This document shows positions 19,726 through 30,470 of a stretch of DNA of 64,000 bases, in pieces (position 1 is the first letter of the stretch; each line of letters opens with the position of its first letter). Origin of the DNA: Palaemon carinicauda (Eukaryota; Arthropoda; Malacostraca; Decapoda; Palaemonidae); NCBI RefSeq assembly GCF_036898095.1, contig NC_090743.1, forward strand, positions 20,329,479-20,393,478. Reading direction: 5' to 3'. The translations under genes were made by a program, and so were the position numbers. The notes under the pieces are model-generated. The model made no database searches. It saw only the letters and a list, made by a program, of their open reading frames with translations, and was not told the origin of the DNA.

Positions 19726-20704
19726 ATGGCCGACCCCTCCCCTACTATTCGTAAGTGTGTTAGTGAAGGGTGTCGTACTCGACTCCCTAAAGGGTCTGTT
19801 GATCCTCACGATATTTGTGTTAAACGTAGGGGAAAACCTTGTTCTTTTGATAATAGATGTAATGAATGTTTTTCATAAACGGATGATGAATGGGTAACAT
19901 ACGAGTGTTATGTTAGGAGACTTGAGAGGGATAGAGTTAGGCGTAGTTCTTCACGATCTGTTGAGGTAGCCTTACCTAATGTTAATATTCCTAATCCTAT
20001 TCCTTCTACCGTAGTGGTATATCAGGAACCATCTATGAAAGACATGTTTACCGCGATTCTGGCTCTCGGTGAAAAAGTTGTCATTATCGGCTGATAGATA
20101 TAACATTTTTTCTGAATTAAATGTGCTGAAAAATCGTGAAACTGTCGGAACTGTGGAAAGTGTTTCTAATGTGTTCAGTGTTGTGGAGGGCGCGTCTGCA
20201 CGATCTTGTCGTTCACCTAGCCTTAGACCTCTTTCGAGCTCTCGAACCCATGGGAGAAGTAAAGTCGATCGGCTAAAGGGAACGAGAAGCGTCATCAATT
20301 GTGCAGACGTTCCCTCGAACGTTCCTGTTGCCGTATCACAGGTCGTTCACCCTCATCGTAGGAAAGGTGAGGTTGGTACATTATCCCCGTCCTCCGATGA
20401 AGATTCGGGTAGCGAGATGTGGCGGCGAGCATCTAGACCGCTTACGAGATCGCACGCGGTTGCTCAGCGTCCGGAATCGCCTGCACGTCCTGGCTGTAGT
20501 ACGTGGGATTCCCCTGAGCGTTTCCGTTCTCCCGTCACTTGTACTCCTGCAAAGCGTCCAGATCTCGGTATTCGAGTAGAGCCTATACTTTCCGACTCTG
20601 AATTTTTTTCTATGGCCGATGTTACGATTCATGCGCCACCTCTCCCCTTAGACTGGCTTTCGTCACCCGAAAAGCGTGGTGATGATGTTTCTGTTTTACC
20701 GTAA
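19726..20704 (+). pseudogene. DIRS-C gag N-terminal region, broken
   Basis: From ATG 19726 the frame gives a Cys/His finger: C-x4-C, then H-x2-C, C-x6-C and C-x2-C (…CVSEGC…HDIC…CSFDNRCNEC). TAA at 19876 interrupts it, but the same frame continues (DDEWVTYECYV…) to about 20090. The match to DIRS-B gag then continues in another frame from 20069 to a stop at 20702. At least one nonsense change and one frameshift separate the parts. The finger is the DIRS gag N terminus, as in A, D2 and D3. Confidence 0.7.
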
Positions 20705-20746
20705 AGGAAGGAGTCAAATGTTTTAACTGAAGACCCTAATTGGTCT

Positions 20747-21481
20747 ATGCTTTTATCTATGAAGAAACAACTCTCGTCGTTCATGGATTCTTATCAATCG
20801 GGTGTTGGCAATACGATTGGGCGTCAGACGTCAGACCAGTTGTCGCACAGGCGACCGGCGGTCTCTTGTGCTGACGAGTTATCGCACAGGCGGTCTCCCA
20901 TTCGTAGTGCTCGACACCAGGTTGATATAGATGAGTCACGTCAGAGAGTTCTTGCTAATCAAATTTTGACTTCCGTACGTGAGAAAGAACACCGACGTCG
21001 GCAACTGGACGCAATGCGTCACCGCGAAGATTCTCTGCAGCCAACTTTTGACGCAGTGAAAAGGCAGCGTCAACAACATTTGGACGCTAGGCGTCCACGA
21101 GACGACCATCAACAGTCATCGTTTGACGGCAGAGATCGTCCACGTCAACAGCTAGCGGACGCTACGCGTCCACGCGTCGACTCGACGCAGTTGTCGTCTG
21201 ATTCCAAACGTCGGTCAGTTCAACAGCTAGCAGATTCTGAGAGTTCTCGGGACGACACGCGACAGTTGGCTTTTGACGGCGAGCGTCGACCCATCCAGGT
21301 CTCTCATCAGTCTACTTCGACCTCCGCTCTTCAGTTGGATGAAGTTATTGACTCTGACAGGCGGTCTCACTCAGACGTTAATCCTTCAGTTCAGGCTGCA
21401 GCAGTTACTGCACTACCAGAAGACGAACTTGAAGAGAAGTCTGACGTGGACGAGCCTTTAGAGGAGGTTTCTGAGAAATGA
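20747..21481 (+). pseudogene. DIRS-C gag middle domain, Arg/Asp/Gln-rich
   Basis: 244 residues, in frame with 20069-20704 and parted from it by one stop. Periodic phrases such as HRRRQLDAMRHREDS, RPRQQLADATRPRVDS and SVQQLADSESSRDD recur about every 20-22 residues. It is the counterpart of the tandem-repeat domain of DIRS-B gag but far more diverged. Confidence 0.6.
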
Positions 21482-21564
21482 GGAAGAGAAACATTATCAA
21501 CATGCTGTTGACCTTCGGAAATTTATGTTGATTCTTACAGAAGTTTTTCCTGATTATTTTACCC

Positions 21565-22433
21565 GTGGCCCCTTGTTCTCCCCCACCGGAGTTTATCTTA
21601 GGTAAAACAACCAAAGTGCCGGTTTATACTAAGATGGTCCTTTCACGGTCTTCTAAACGGGCCTTGAAGTTAATGGGTTCCTGGATGGACTCTAAGCGAA
21701 CTCTTGGCAAATCGACCTTTGCTTTTCCTCCCACAAGATTAGCCTCTAAATCTAGTGTGTGGTACAAGACTGGTGAAGTGCTGGGCTTGGGATTTCCCTC
21801 CTCTGCCCAGGGGGATTTCTCAAGTTTGGTAGATTCGTCTCGTCGTCTAGCCTTAAGGAAAACAAAGGTTTGGTGGTCAATGACGGAGTTCGATCATTTA
21901 CTTAAGGGTCTGTTCAGGGCCTTCGAAGTACTGTACTTAATTATCTAGACTGGTCTTTGGGAGCTTTGAGCAAGAGGGTTTCAGATGTGAAGGACACAGA
22001 CACTAGTGGCCTTGTTCATTTGATGTCCTGCTTGGACAAAGGTGTGAGGGATGGCTCGAATGAGTTAGCTGCCTTGTTCACAGCTGGAATCCTCAAGAAA
22101 AGGGCCACGATGTCCTCTTTACTCTCAGCAGGAGTTTCTCCCTACCAGAAAACGGAGCTACTATTTGCTCCTTTGTCTACCACCTTATTTCCACAAGAGT
22201 TGGTGGGGGAAGTTGCCACTGCTCTCACGCAGAAGGCCACGCATGATTTGGTGACCAATACGGCGAGGAAAGTTTTGCCTTCAACTTTTGCTTCGCGTAA
22301 ACCTAAGGAAGTCTCCACTGGTGTTCGACCTTCTCAGCCCTTTCGTGGGAAACCCTCCGGAAGGGGCTCTTTCAAACCGGACGGAAGGAAACCTAGGAGC
22401 AGAGGAAACAAAACCGGCCGAGGTAGAGTCTGA
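21565..22433 (+). pseudogene. DIRS-C gag C-terminal region
   Basis: Two frames (21565-21948 and 21957-22433) in different phases form one domain that aligns with DIRS-B 16380-17281. It ends in an RG/K-rich tail (GRGSFKPDGRKPRSRGNK). The frame change near 21945 breaks gag. Confidence 0.72.
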
Positions 22434-23960
22434 CTGCCCTATCCTTCAGACAGCAGTGGGTGCCAGGTTGATTCACTTCTGGAAGACCTGGGAGAGGAAT
22501 GGAGCGGATCCCTGGTCCGTCCAAGTGTTAAAGGAGGGTTACAAGATCCCCTTCCTAACTATTCCTCCTTTGGTCTCAGATCCAGTGGATCTTTCGCCCA
22601 AGTACAGAGAGGGTCCGAAGAAGCAAGCCATGTGTCTCCAGATGCTTCTTTTACTAGAAAAGCAAGTAATAGAGGAAGTCCAGGATGTAACATCTCCGGG
22701 GGTTTACAACCGCCTTTTCTTAGTCCCCAAGATTTCCAGGGAGTGGAGGCCGGTTCTGGACGTAAGTGTTCTGAATGGTTACGTCCAGAATTCGACGTTT
22801 ACGATGGAAACTCAGAAGACGGTTCTGGCGGCGGTGAGGAAAGACGATTGGATGGTCTCAATAGACCTCCAAGACGCCTATTTCCATATTCCAATTCATC
22901 CCAGCTGCAGACGTTATCTGAGATTCATGGACGGAAACAAGGTCTTCCAATTCAGGGCTCTTTGCTTCGGACTATGCACGGCTCCTCTATTATTTACCAA
23001 GATCATGCTGAATGTAGCGAGCATGCTGCATTCGAGGGGAATCAGGGTCTCTCTGTACCTGGACGATTGGCTGATAAAAGCCTCCTCAGCCGATCGCTGT
23101 CTGAAGGACCTGAAAATAACTCTGGACTTAACCAGGGAACTGGGCCTCCTGGTGAGCTCGTAAAAATCGCAACTGACTCCATCCCAGGAGATTCTTTATT
23201 TGGGGATGGAGATTCACAGTCGGATTTTTTGGGCTTTTCCGTCGCCTGTAAGAATACAGTCAGCTCTCCAAAAAGTCCAAACTTTCCTGAAGAAGGAACT
23301 CTGTTCCGTAAGAGATTGGATGAGCCTTCTGGGCACTCTCACATCACTAGAGAAGTTCGTAACTCTGGGGAGGTTGCATTTGCATCCCCTTCAGTTTCAT
23401 CTCAATCTCCATTGGAAAAAAGGGGACAGCCTAGACAGGGATTGCGTTCCCATCACGACCTCCATCAAGTCTCATCTTCAATGGTGGGACAACGAGCACA
23501 GACTGAAGGAAGGGTTGTCGTTATATCAGAAGAGCCCAGACCTCGTGTTGTGTTCTGACGCCTCAAACTCAGGGTGGGGAGCTACTTTAGGGAAGGAGGA
23601 GCTTCGGGGACTTGGACAGTGGAACAAACAACTCTCCACATCAACCAAAAGGAGCTTTTGGCAATTCATCTGGCCCTCAAAGGCTTCGAGAAGCAGATCA
23701 GAGGCAAGGTAGTCCAATTCAATGCGGACAGCACTACAGCTCTTGCCTATATTGCAAAACAAGGCGGGACCCACTCTTGGACTTTGTATGAGATAGCGAG
23801 ACCTCTTCTCATTTGGGCAGAGCAAAGGAAAGTGACACTTTTGACTCGGTTTATTCAAGAGGTCAACAATGTGAGTGCAGACAGACTAAGCAGGAGGGGT
23901 CAAGTTCTCCCCACAGAATGGATTTTACACCAGGACGTCTGCAAAAATCTGTGGCGTTAA
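22434..23960 (+). pseudogene. DIRS-C reverse transcriptase / RNase H, broken
   Basis: The reverse transcriptase runs in one frame from about 22560: SIDLQDAYFHI (motif A), RALCFGL and LYLDDWL (YLDD). A TAA at 23161-23163 interrupts it, where DIRS-B has a sense codon; the same frame then continues to RNase H (CSDASNSGWGATLG). A frameshift near 23600 moves RNase H to the next frame (NQKELLAIHLAL, NADSTTALAYI, VSADRLSRR), which ends at TAA 23958. Catalytic residues are conserved but two nonsense codons and one frameshift inactivate this copy. Confidence 0.85.
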
Positions 23961-25369
23961 TGGGGTCGTCCTCTCGTGGATCTCTTTGCAACCGCAAAGA
24001 CGAAGAGACTGGAGTGTTACTGCTCTCCGGTACCAGATCCCGAAGCCATTCACATAGATGCCTTTCTGATGAACTGGTCTCACATGGAGGTTTATGCTTT
24101 CTCCCCATTCAAGATCCTTTACCAAGTGATACAGAAGTTCGTATCCCACGAAGAAACCAGGATGACTCTAACAGCCCCGTTCTGGCCGTCAAGAAGCTGG
24201 TTTCCAGAGGTACTGGAATGGATGGTAGATTTCCCGAGAAGCCTTCCCTTAAGACCAGATCTTCTCAGACAACCTCACTTGGCCCGAAACCATCTAAACC
24301 TCCGAGCTCTACGTCTGACTGCCTTCAGACTATCGAAAAACTCGCTAGAGCTAGAGGATTTTCGAAGAAGGCAGCCAAGGCTATTGCGAGGGCAAGGAGG
24401 TCTTCCACCATCAAGGTGTATCAGTCCAAGTGGGAGTTGTTCAGAGAGTGGTGTAGGGCTAACGCGATTTCTTCATCCAGTACATCTCTAACCCAAATAG
24501 CGGATTTTTTCAATGACCTTAAGAATAAACATAACTTCTCGTCACCTACAATTAAAGGTTACAGGAGTATGTTGGCTACGGTTTTTAGACACAGGAACTT
24601 AGACCTCTCCAATAATAAGGATCTACAGGACTTGCTTAGGTCTTTTGATACCACCAAGAAAATTCTATCAGCTCCCCTTGCCTGGAATTTGGATGTGATG
24701 CTGAAATTTCTCATGGGTGACAGATTTGAGCCTTTGCACTCGGTTTCTTTTAAGGATTTAACCTTGAAAACTTTGTTTCTGGTTAGCCTAGCCACCGCTA
24801 AAAGAGTAAGTGAAGTACACGCTTTTAGCAGGAACATTGGTTTTCGGGATGGAAATGCCATTTGTTCTCTACAACTGGGGTTTTTGGCTAAGAATGAAAA
24901 TCCTATTCGGCCATGGCCCAAATCCTTCGAGATCCCCAACCTTTATGATGTGGTGGGAGATGAGTTGGAGAGGGTGCTCTGTCCAGTAAGAGCATTACGG
25001 CTGTATGTGGACAGAACGAAGAATCTGAGAGGCGACTCGGACGCTTTGTGGTGTGCAGTCCGAAACCCTTCACTGCCCATGTCAAAGAATGCCTTGTCTT
25101 TCTTCATTAGATTGTTAATTCGAGAGGCTCACGCTCAGTGTGATGAAGCGGATCAGAGGCTTCTCAAATTAAAGACACATGAAGTCAGAACGGTAGCGAC
25201 TTCAGTAGCTTTTAAAAAGAATCGTTCTCTACAAAGTTTGATGGATACGACCTATTGGAGGAGTAAGTCAGTTTTCGCATCACATTATTTGAAACATGTT
25301 CAAACGCTTTATGAGGACTGTTATACTTTGGGTCCTTTCGTTGCAGTGAATGCGATAGTAGGTGAATGA
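23813..25369 (+). CDS. DIRS-C tyrosine recombinase
   Basis: 518 codons, first codon TTG. The ~180 N-terminal residues overlap pol, and the recombinase domain starts near residue 185 (KKAAKAIARARR). Catalytic residues are all present: Arg331 (TAKRVSE), His456 and Arg459 (THEVR), Trp482 (TYWRSKS), and Tyr492 (SHYLKH). There are no stops or frameshifts, in contrast to gag and pol of the same copy. The likely role is integration of circular cDNA. About 370 bp of 3' sequence separate it from the ICR. Confidence 0.9.
   Translation: MGRAKESDTFDSVYSRGQQCECRQTKQEGSSSPHRMDFTPGRLQKSVALMGSSSRGSLCNRKDEETGVLLLSGTRSRSHSHRCLSDELVSHGGLCFLPIQDPLPSDTEVRIPRRNQDDSNSPVLAVKKLVSRGTGMDGRFPEKPSLKTRSSQTTSLGPKPSKPPSSTSDCLQTIEKLARARGFSKKAAKAIARARRSSTIKVYQSKWELFREWCRANAISSSSTSLTQIADFFNDLKNKHNFSSPTIKGYRSMLATVFRHRNLDLSNNKDLQDLLRSFDTTKKILSAPLAWNLDVMLKFLMGDRFEPLHSVSFKDLTLKTLFLVSLATAKRVSEVHAFSRNIGFRDGNAICSLQLGFLAKNENPIRPWPKSFEIPNLYDVVGDELERVLCPVRALRLYVDRTKNLRGDSDALWCAVRNPSLPMSKNALSFFIRLLIREAHAQCDEADQRLLKLKTHEVRTVATSVAFKKNRSLQSLMDTTYWRSKSVFASHYLKHVQTLYEDCYTLGPFVAVNAIVGE
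23961..24350 (+). pseudogene. DIRS-C pol methylase-like segment
   Basis: After the TAA the same frame continues as VDLFATAKTKRLECYCSPVPD, DAFLMNWSH, SPFKILYQV and APFWPSRSWF. This is the DIRS pol C-terminal region seen in A and B. It overlaps the N-terminal part of the recombinase frame. Confidence 0.7.
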
Positions 25370-25737
25370 TCTACCACTACGTTCCCTTTTCCTAATACCC
25401 CTTTTCTATCTCTTGGAACTTGTAAGTTATGGTTGTTTGTGGAGGCTGGTCGTCAGCCTTCCGCAATCTTTGGTTTGGTTAGGTGGTCAATTTGTTCCTA
25501 GAGTGTGCCCGGAACAAGGTTATTAGTTGAGGTCCTGTCATGTTATAGGTGTTTGTACCGTTTGGCAGCTCCTAGAGATCATCAGCCCCGAGTGGATCAC
25601 TGGATCTCCTAAGGATAGCGGACGAAATGAGGCAGAGTACCTTTGCTGTCAGCTTCTTTATCAGGTGAGAACCGCTTAAGTTAGGTGTTTTTTGTAATGC
25701 TTAAGTGAACTTTCAATATGTAGCTGTCTCTGACGCA

Positions 25738-26088
25738 CCACCAAGGGGTGTCAATCAGCTCTTATATAACCAGCGGGTAAGTTTTATATTTAAAAATTAT
25801 ATTTTCATAATAAATTTTTTAATATACTTACCCGCTGGTTATAAAAATTTAACTCCCACCCTCCTCCCCTCTAGAGACTACCTATGGTATTGCTATGAGG
25901 CTTGGAAGAACTGAAGTGGCTGGGTGTAGTTCCACCTGTGGTACCGCTAGGGCGCTGTTGTACACCTGCCATATTTACGATTGTGCAAGATTTTGAATTT
26001 CTGCCACGGCGTCAGGAGACTTCAGCTCTTATATAACCAGCGGGTAAGTATATTCAAAAATTTATTTTATTATGAAAGTATCATTTTT
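25738..26088. repeat. DIRS-C ICR and 3' inverted terminal repeat
   Basis: The ICR (25738-25840) reads CTTATATAACCAGCGGGTAA, an A/T bridge with ATTTTTAA-type junction, then CTTACCCGCTGGTTATA: both element ends fused. The 3' ITR (25890-26088) mirrors 19364-19530 and ends GAAAGTATCATTTTT. Confidence 0.85.
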
Positions 26089-26410
26089 CCTAACTATACA
26101 AACCTTAGCTATTTACATGGGGTAATTACTTCGGCGAAGCTGAATGACGAGCCATAAGAATTTTAACGAGGGTTCACTACCCCTCCGCTAGTTAGTGGGG
26201 GGTAGGGAGGGATAGCTTGCTACCCCTCCCCCCTCACACACACAGTGCGAACTCCACTTTACTTACAGGTAGGACTTATCTTGGGGGACAGGGCTGGTGG
26301 GCAAATATGTGTAAATAGCCAAGGTTTGTATAGTTAGGAAAAATACAAATTATCTACGAATGTGTCATTTGTTCAGTAACTGAAATACAAACCACACTAT
26401 TTACATGGGG
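26089..26410. repeat. DIRS-D1 3' ITR (remainder) and ICR
   Basis: CCTAACTATACAAACCTTAG at 26089 is mirrored by GGTTTGTATAGTTAGG at 26323. The ICR continues TACAAATTATCTACGAA…GTCATTTGTTCAGTAACTG, which fuses both element ends. The central part holds CTAGTTAGTGGGG and TAGCTTGCTACCCC near-palindromes. Confidence 0.8.
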
Positions 26411-26860
26411 TGACTTAACCCTTAGGAAGGGTGGTAAGTCCCGGCCATACTGGCTTTGGCTTGCCCGGGGATTCCATATTCGAGCGATAAAGTACTCGGA
26501 CAATAGGGAATCCCTGCTCCTCGCTAGCGGTTGTGAAACTGTCGCGGCCTACGTAAGGTGTGTGCGAAGGTGAAAAGTGACTTGTCCTAGGCAGTTGACC
26601 TGGAGTTCCTCAGAAGGAAATCTAGGCTAGGACTCTCCCAATACCACCTTGTCAGGGTATGGGGACATGACAGTATTAGACTTAATACTGTACTAGGAAC
26701 ACAAGGAAGCATGGTCTACCTGCAGTGGTTTGAGGTCAGCTATGCAGAGAATCCAGGATGCTGCTTTCTCCAAGGGAGGAGAGGATGAAGAAAAGAATAA
26801 GGGCCAGACAGATCTTTTTCTTCATGCAGACTAACACCAGGTAACAATGCCCTCAACCTT
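26411..26860. other. DIRS-D1 3' untranslated region, no gene
   Basis: Similar to 34320-34770 of DIRS-E (for example CAGTTGACCTGGAGTTCC in both). No coding sequence can be supported. Confidence 0.6.
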
Positions 26861-26869
26861 CTGCTACTC

Positions 26870-28180
26870 GTCCATTAAGGAGCCTCAGGTTTAGACCAGC
26901 TGTTGTGCAGCCACCACAGGGCCGATAGAAACGTATCGAGCCTCCTGTGGGTCATGTCTTGCAGGTAAGGGGCTGTGAAGGTGGTCTGACATTTCAACAC
27001 CCCCGCTTGCAGGACCTGCGTCACTGAGTGATACTTCATGAAGGGCAGGGACGTAGCTACGCCCTTGACATCATGCGCTCTAGGGCGATGTGACGGAGAA
27101 GGGTCAGGATTCAAGGCCAGGTGTAACACCCTGCGAATCTAGGCTGAGATGGTATTCCTGGTGACCCTTCTCTTCGTTTTCCCAGTGTCCGCGAACGAGG
27201 CTTGAGCTGTTCACTTAAGACACCACCTCAGACTCCTTACTGGCAAGGTAGGAGATGGTCTGGGTCATCTGTTACAGGACGGAGACTCGAAACCTGGAAA
27301 GAGTCAAACCGCGGGTCCGGCACTCCCGGGTTCTGAGTCTTGGCAACAAAACTCAGGGACGAACCTGAACGTTACCTCCCTCTATCCCCTTGAATGGGAG
27401 ATGTCGTATGAGAGACCATGTAACTCGCTTGGCCAAGGATAAGGCTAGCAGGAACACTGTCTACCCGGTAAGGTGGTGATCTGGGGCCTTCCATAGTGGT
27501 AAGTAGGGAGGTCTCTTTAGAGACTTGAGGACTCGCACCACGATCCAAGGAGGAGGTCTCACTTCCGACTGAGGGCAGGAGAGGACAAGGCTTCGTATGA
27601 GGAGAGAGAGTTCCAGTAAGGGAGAAATGTCTATCCTTTGAACCTGAAGGCAAGACCTAAGGCTGAGAGATAGCCTTTCACAGCCGAAACTGAAAGGCAC
27701 ATTTAATCCCGCAAATCCATGAGGAGCCCCACTATTGCTGGAAGCGGCATCATATGGAGGGATACCCTCTCCACGACACCGACCACAGTAACTCGCCCCT
27801 TCGCCTGGGAGACTACTGCGGAAGACTTGTGCAGGTGTCCAGACCTCCTTTTCGCAACTTGTTGCAAAAATCCTCTCTCTTTGAGGAGATGCTGGATAGC
27901 CTCCCGGCGTGAAGTCGAAGCGAAGCTACAGCTTTGTGGAGGATGTTGGCATGTAGTTGCGTGAGTAACCCGTGACGTGGAGGGAGTTCCCTCGGAGGCT
28001 CCATAAGGAGTTACAGAGGGACTGGAGAGCCATTCTGCGAGAGGCCCTAGCGGAGCTATGGAGGTCATTGAGAGACTGACCGATACAGTACTCTGGTCTT
28101 GTAGAGTACTCTCCTCATCAGCCAGAACGGGGGGAGGCGAACACATCGATGTTGTCCCACCGTTGCTGGAAGGCATCTTA
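26870..28180 (-). pseudogene. DIRS-D1 tyrosine recombinase remnant
   Basis: The C-terminal part (26875-27129) reads HDVKGVATSLPF, TQVLQAGVLKCQ and APYLQDM: the H-x-x-R box has Lys for Arg and the usual Trp is Leu. The N-terminal part (27703-28176) contains REAIQHLLKERGFLQQVA, matching DIRS-G at 59850-59900. Multiple frame breaks lie between. Not functional. Confidence 0.75.
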
Positions 28181-28189
28181 CCAGAGGGC

Positions 28190-29560
28190 CTTGGGGTCAG
28201 GGACCGAGGAGCGGTACAGCGGGAGCTTGCCGTTCAGCACTGTAGCGAACCGGTCCACAGAGGGGAGCCCCACCGAGTCAGGACTTTGTAGGCTACTTGA
28301 GGATCCAAAGACCACTCGGTATCTGGTGTCTGTGTCGCACTGCTCAGACTGTCGGCGAGCCCATTCCTTTGTCTGGAATAAAGCGCGCTGCTAGGGTGAT
28401 CGAGGGGAGCTCGGGCCATCTCAGTATCTCTACTACAGGATGGGATGGCTGTACTGAAAACAGTACCTCCCTGTCTGAGCATGTAAGCCATCACTGTGGT
28501 GTTGTTGGTCCTCACAACCACAGAGTAGTCCGCCAGGCTTGGTGGAGCTACTGAAGTGCCAGAAACACGGTTTTCATCTCTAGTAGGTCTAGAGAAGGTA
28601 CTTCCCTGGTTCTGACCACCGGCCTGAGGTCCCGTGGTCCAGAACGTGGCCCCCCCCCCACCCCTTTTCTTTGACGCGTCTGAAAACAGCATCAAGTCTG
28701 GGGGGAGGACGAGAAGGTCCACTCCCTTTTGTAGATTCTCGTCTGCTTCCCACCACTGGGGGTCCGTCTGTTCCGGTTGTCCCCTAGGGATCCAGGCGTC
28801 CGGGGAGTCGTGTCCCTGACTCCACCGCGCCCTGAGTTGCCACTGGAGAGAACCCATCCTGAGGCGACTGTTGGAAACCAGACGGGCCAGGGAGGAGAGA
28901 CATAACCACGTTTGGGTTGGAGGTTCTTCTCGTGTGGGGAAAGGTCTCGCGACCTTCCTCAGCCTTGCTATCCTGTCGTCCGAAGGGAAGGCTTCGGGAG
29001 ATTGGTGTCTAAGACCATGCCTAGGTATACCAGACTCTGAGAGGGCTGCGGGGAGGACTCCTCGAGGACCACCGTGATCCTTAGAACTTGGCAAAGTCCG
29101 AGGAACTTGTCCCAATGGCGAAGAAGGGTTGCCTTCGAGTCTACTAGGATCAGCCAGTCGCCCAGGAAACAGAGGGGACGGATGTCGATCATGTGAGCCC
29201 ATGAAGAGATCAGAGTGGAAGCTTCGGCGAACACTCGAGGTGTTGTGGAGAGACCGGGGCACAGCACCTTGAACTGGTATATCTGTCTCCCAGGCAAAAT
29301 CCAAAGTACTTCCTTGAAGACGGGTGGACCGGGATTGGAAGTACGTGTCCTACGGGTCCAGTGTACACATGAAGTCTTGTGGTCTCATCGCAAGGCTGAC
29401 CGTGTCTGCCGTCGCCATGCTGGACGGAGACTGGTTGAAAAACCCGTTCAGTGTCGAGAGGTCGATGACCGGTCTCCAGCCTCCAGACGCCTTCTCACAG
29501 GGAGGAGTCGACTAAAGAAGCCTAGGGACCCGTTGGCAACCTCTTGGAGGGAGCGCATCT
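28190..29560 (-). pseudogene. DIRS-D1 reverse transcriptase / RNase H remnant
   Basis: RNase H is recognisable near 28690 (LMLFSDASKK), 28470-28510 (NNTTVMAYMLRQGG) and 28360 (RNGLADSLS). The reverse transcriptase in another frame has YQFKVLCPGLSTTPRVF and FLGDWLIL. The latter is the YLDD site with Tyr to Phe and the first catalytic Asp to Gly. Stops and shifts occur throughout. Confidence 0.75.
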
Positions 29561-29599
29561 TCAACATGGTCTGGACTTCTGCCCGGAGGGCCCGTCCCC

Positions 29600-30470
29600 T
29601 TACCGATCCCTACCCAGGGAGGAGGGAGGGGCTCGTTACCGACCGGAACTATTGAAGGAGGCAAGCTCAGAGAGCTGGCCCTCGGCCTTGTCTCTGGCGT
29701 TCTTCATTCCCTGAGACCAGGGCAAAGCTGCACCGGCCCTAGGGAGTTCTTGGGTGGCGTAGATTCGGTCCCGGACCATATCCTTCCCTTTACGAGGAGG
29801 AATCTCTGGGTCTGGGGTCCCCTTGAGGTTCCTCCTGAGGGTCGTGACCTGCCAGAACGCGAGTTCCAACCCCTGGAGTTCTCCTTCTGATGGACTGGCA
29901 GCGAGGTCTCCCGTCCTCGAAGGCTCTTCCTGAGGAGACTCGTAGACATGCTCCAAGGGTCCATCTGGCTCCTGTCGGGTCCTTGCGGAAGACTGGGCCT
30001 TCGGTTCCCTCCTAGGAGGAAAACAGGACTCCAGCAATGAAGGATGTAAGGCTTTCGCCCCCTCTGCACGAGAAGATTTCTCAGGAAGAGGCGGGGATTC
30101 CCCCTTGGTGTGATGGGGGAGAGGACCGGGTCTTCCGACCCTCCTGGGGATGGGTAATGCTCATCCGCAGGGGAGGGGGAGGAAGTCTGAGGAGGGATAG
30201 GAGCCTGCGTAAGGACTCGCGAAGAGACAGGATAGTCCTTGGAGGAGATACCATGTCAGGGATTCCTCTCTCCCTCTTCAGGGGGAAAGGAAGATGCTAC
30301 TGATTAGTGACCCCAGTCAGAAAGCACAGGCTCATCGCCTGCGTAAGTGCTCTGACAACGGCGTTCCACCAGGGTTGCTGACCGACCGTCGCGCTGTCAG
30401 ATAGTCCCTCTGGAGGGAAAAGGATTGTTCGATCCCTTGGAGGAGTTGACACATGAGGTTCTTGCGCGCG
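29600..30470 (-). pseudogene. DIRS-D1 gag C-terminal remnant
   Basis: Minus-strand frames at 29636-30069 and 30297-30494 share strings with D2 (45440-45800) and D3 (48880-49280), for example the DNA run GTGATGGGGGAGAG and the CCAGGGTTGCTG block. They correspond to the gag region just before pol in this family. The frames are too broken to define a domain. Confidence 0.55.

Larger units (their letters stand above)
19358..26088 (+). mobile_element. DIRS-C, nearly full-length, inside the D1 terminal repeat
   Basis: Plus-strand element of 6.7 kb. ITRs lie at about 19364-19530 and 25890-26082 (CTTACCCGCTGGTTATATAA against its complement), with the ICR at 25738-25840. Order: gag finger, gag, pol, recombinase, ICR, 3' ITR. 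Gag and pol each carry stops and frameshifts; the recombinase is open. Its left and right flanks together restore the D1/E terminus TTTGTATTTTT-CCTAACTATAC without duplication. Confidence 0.9.
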
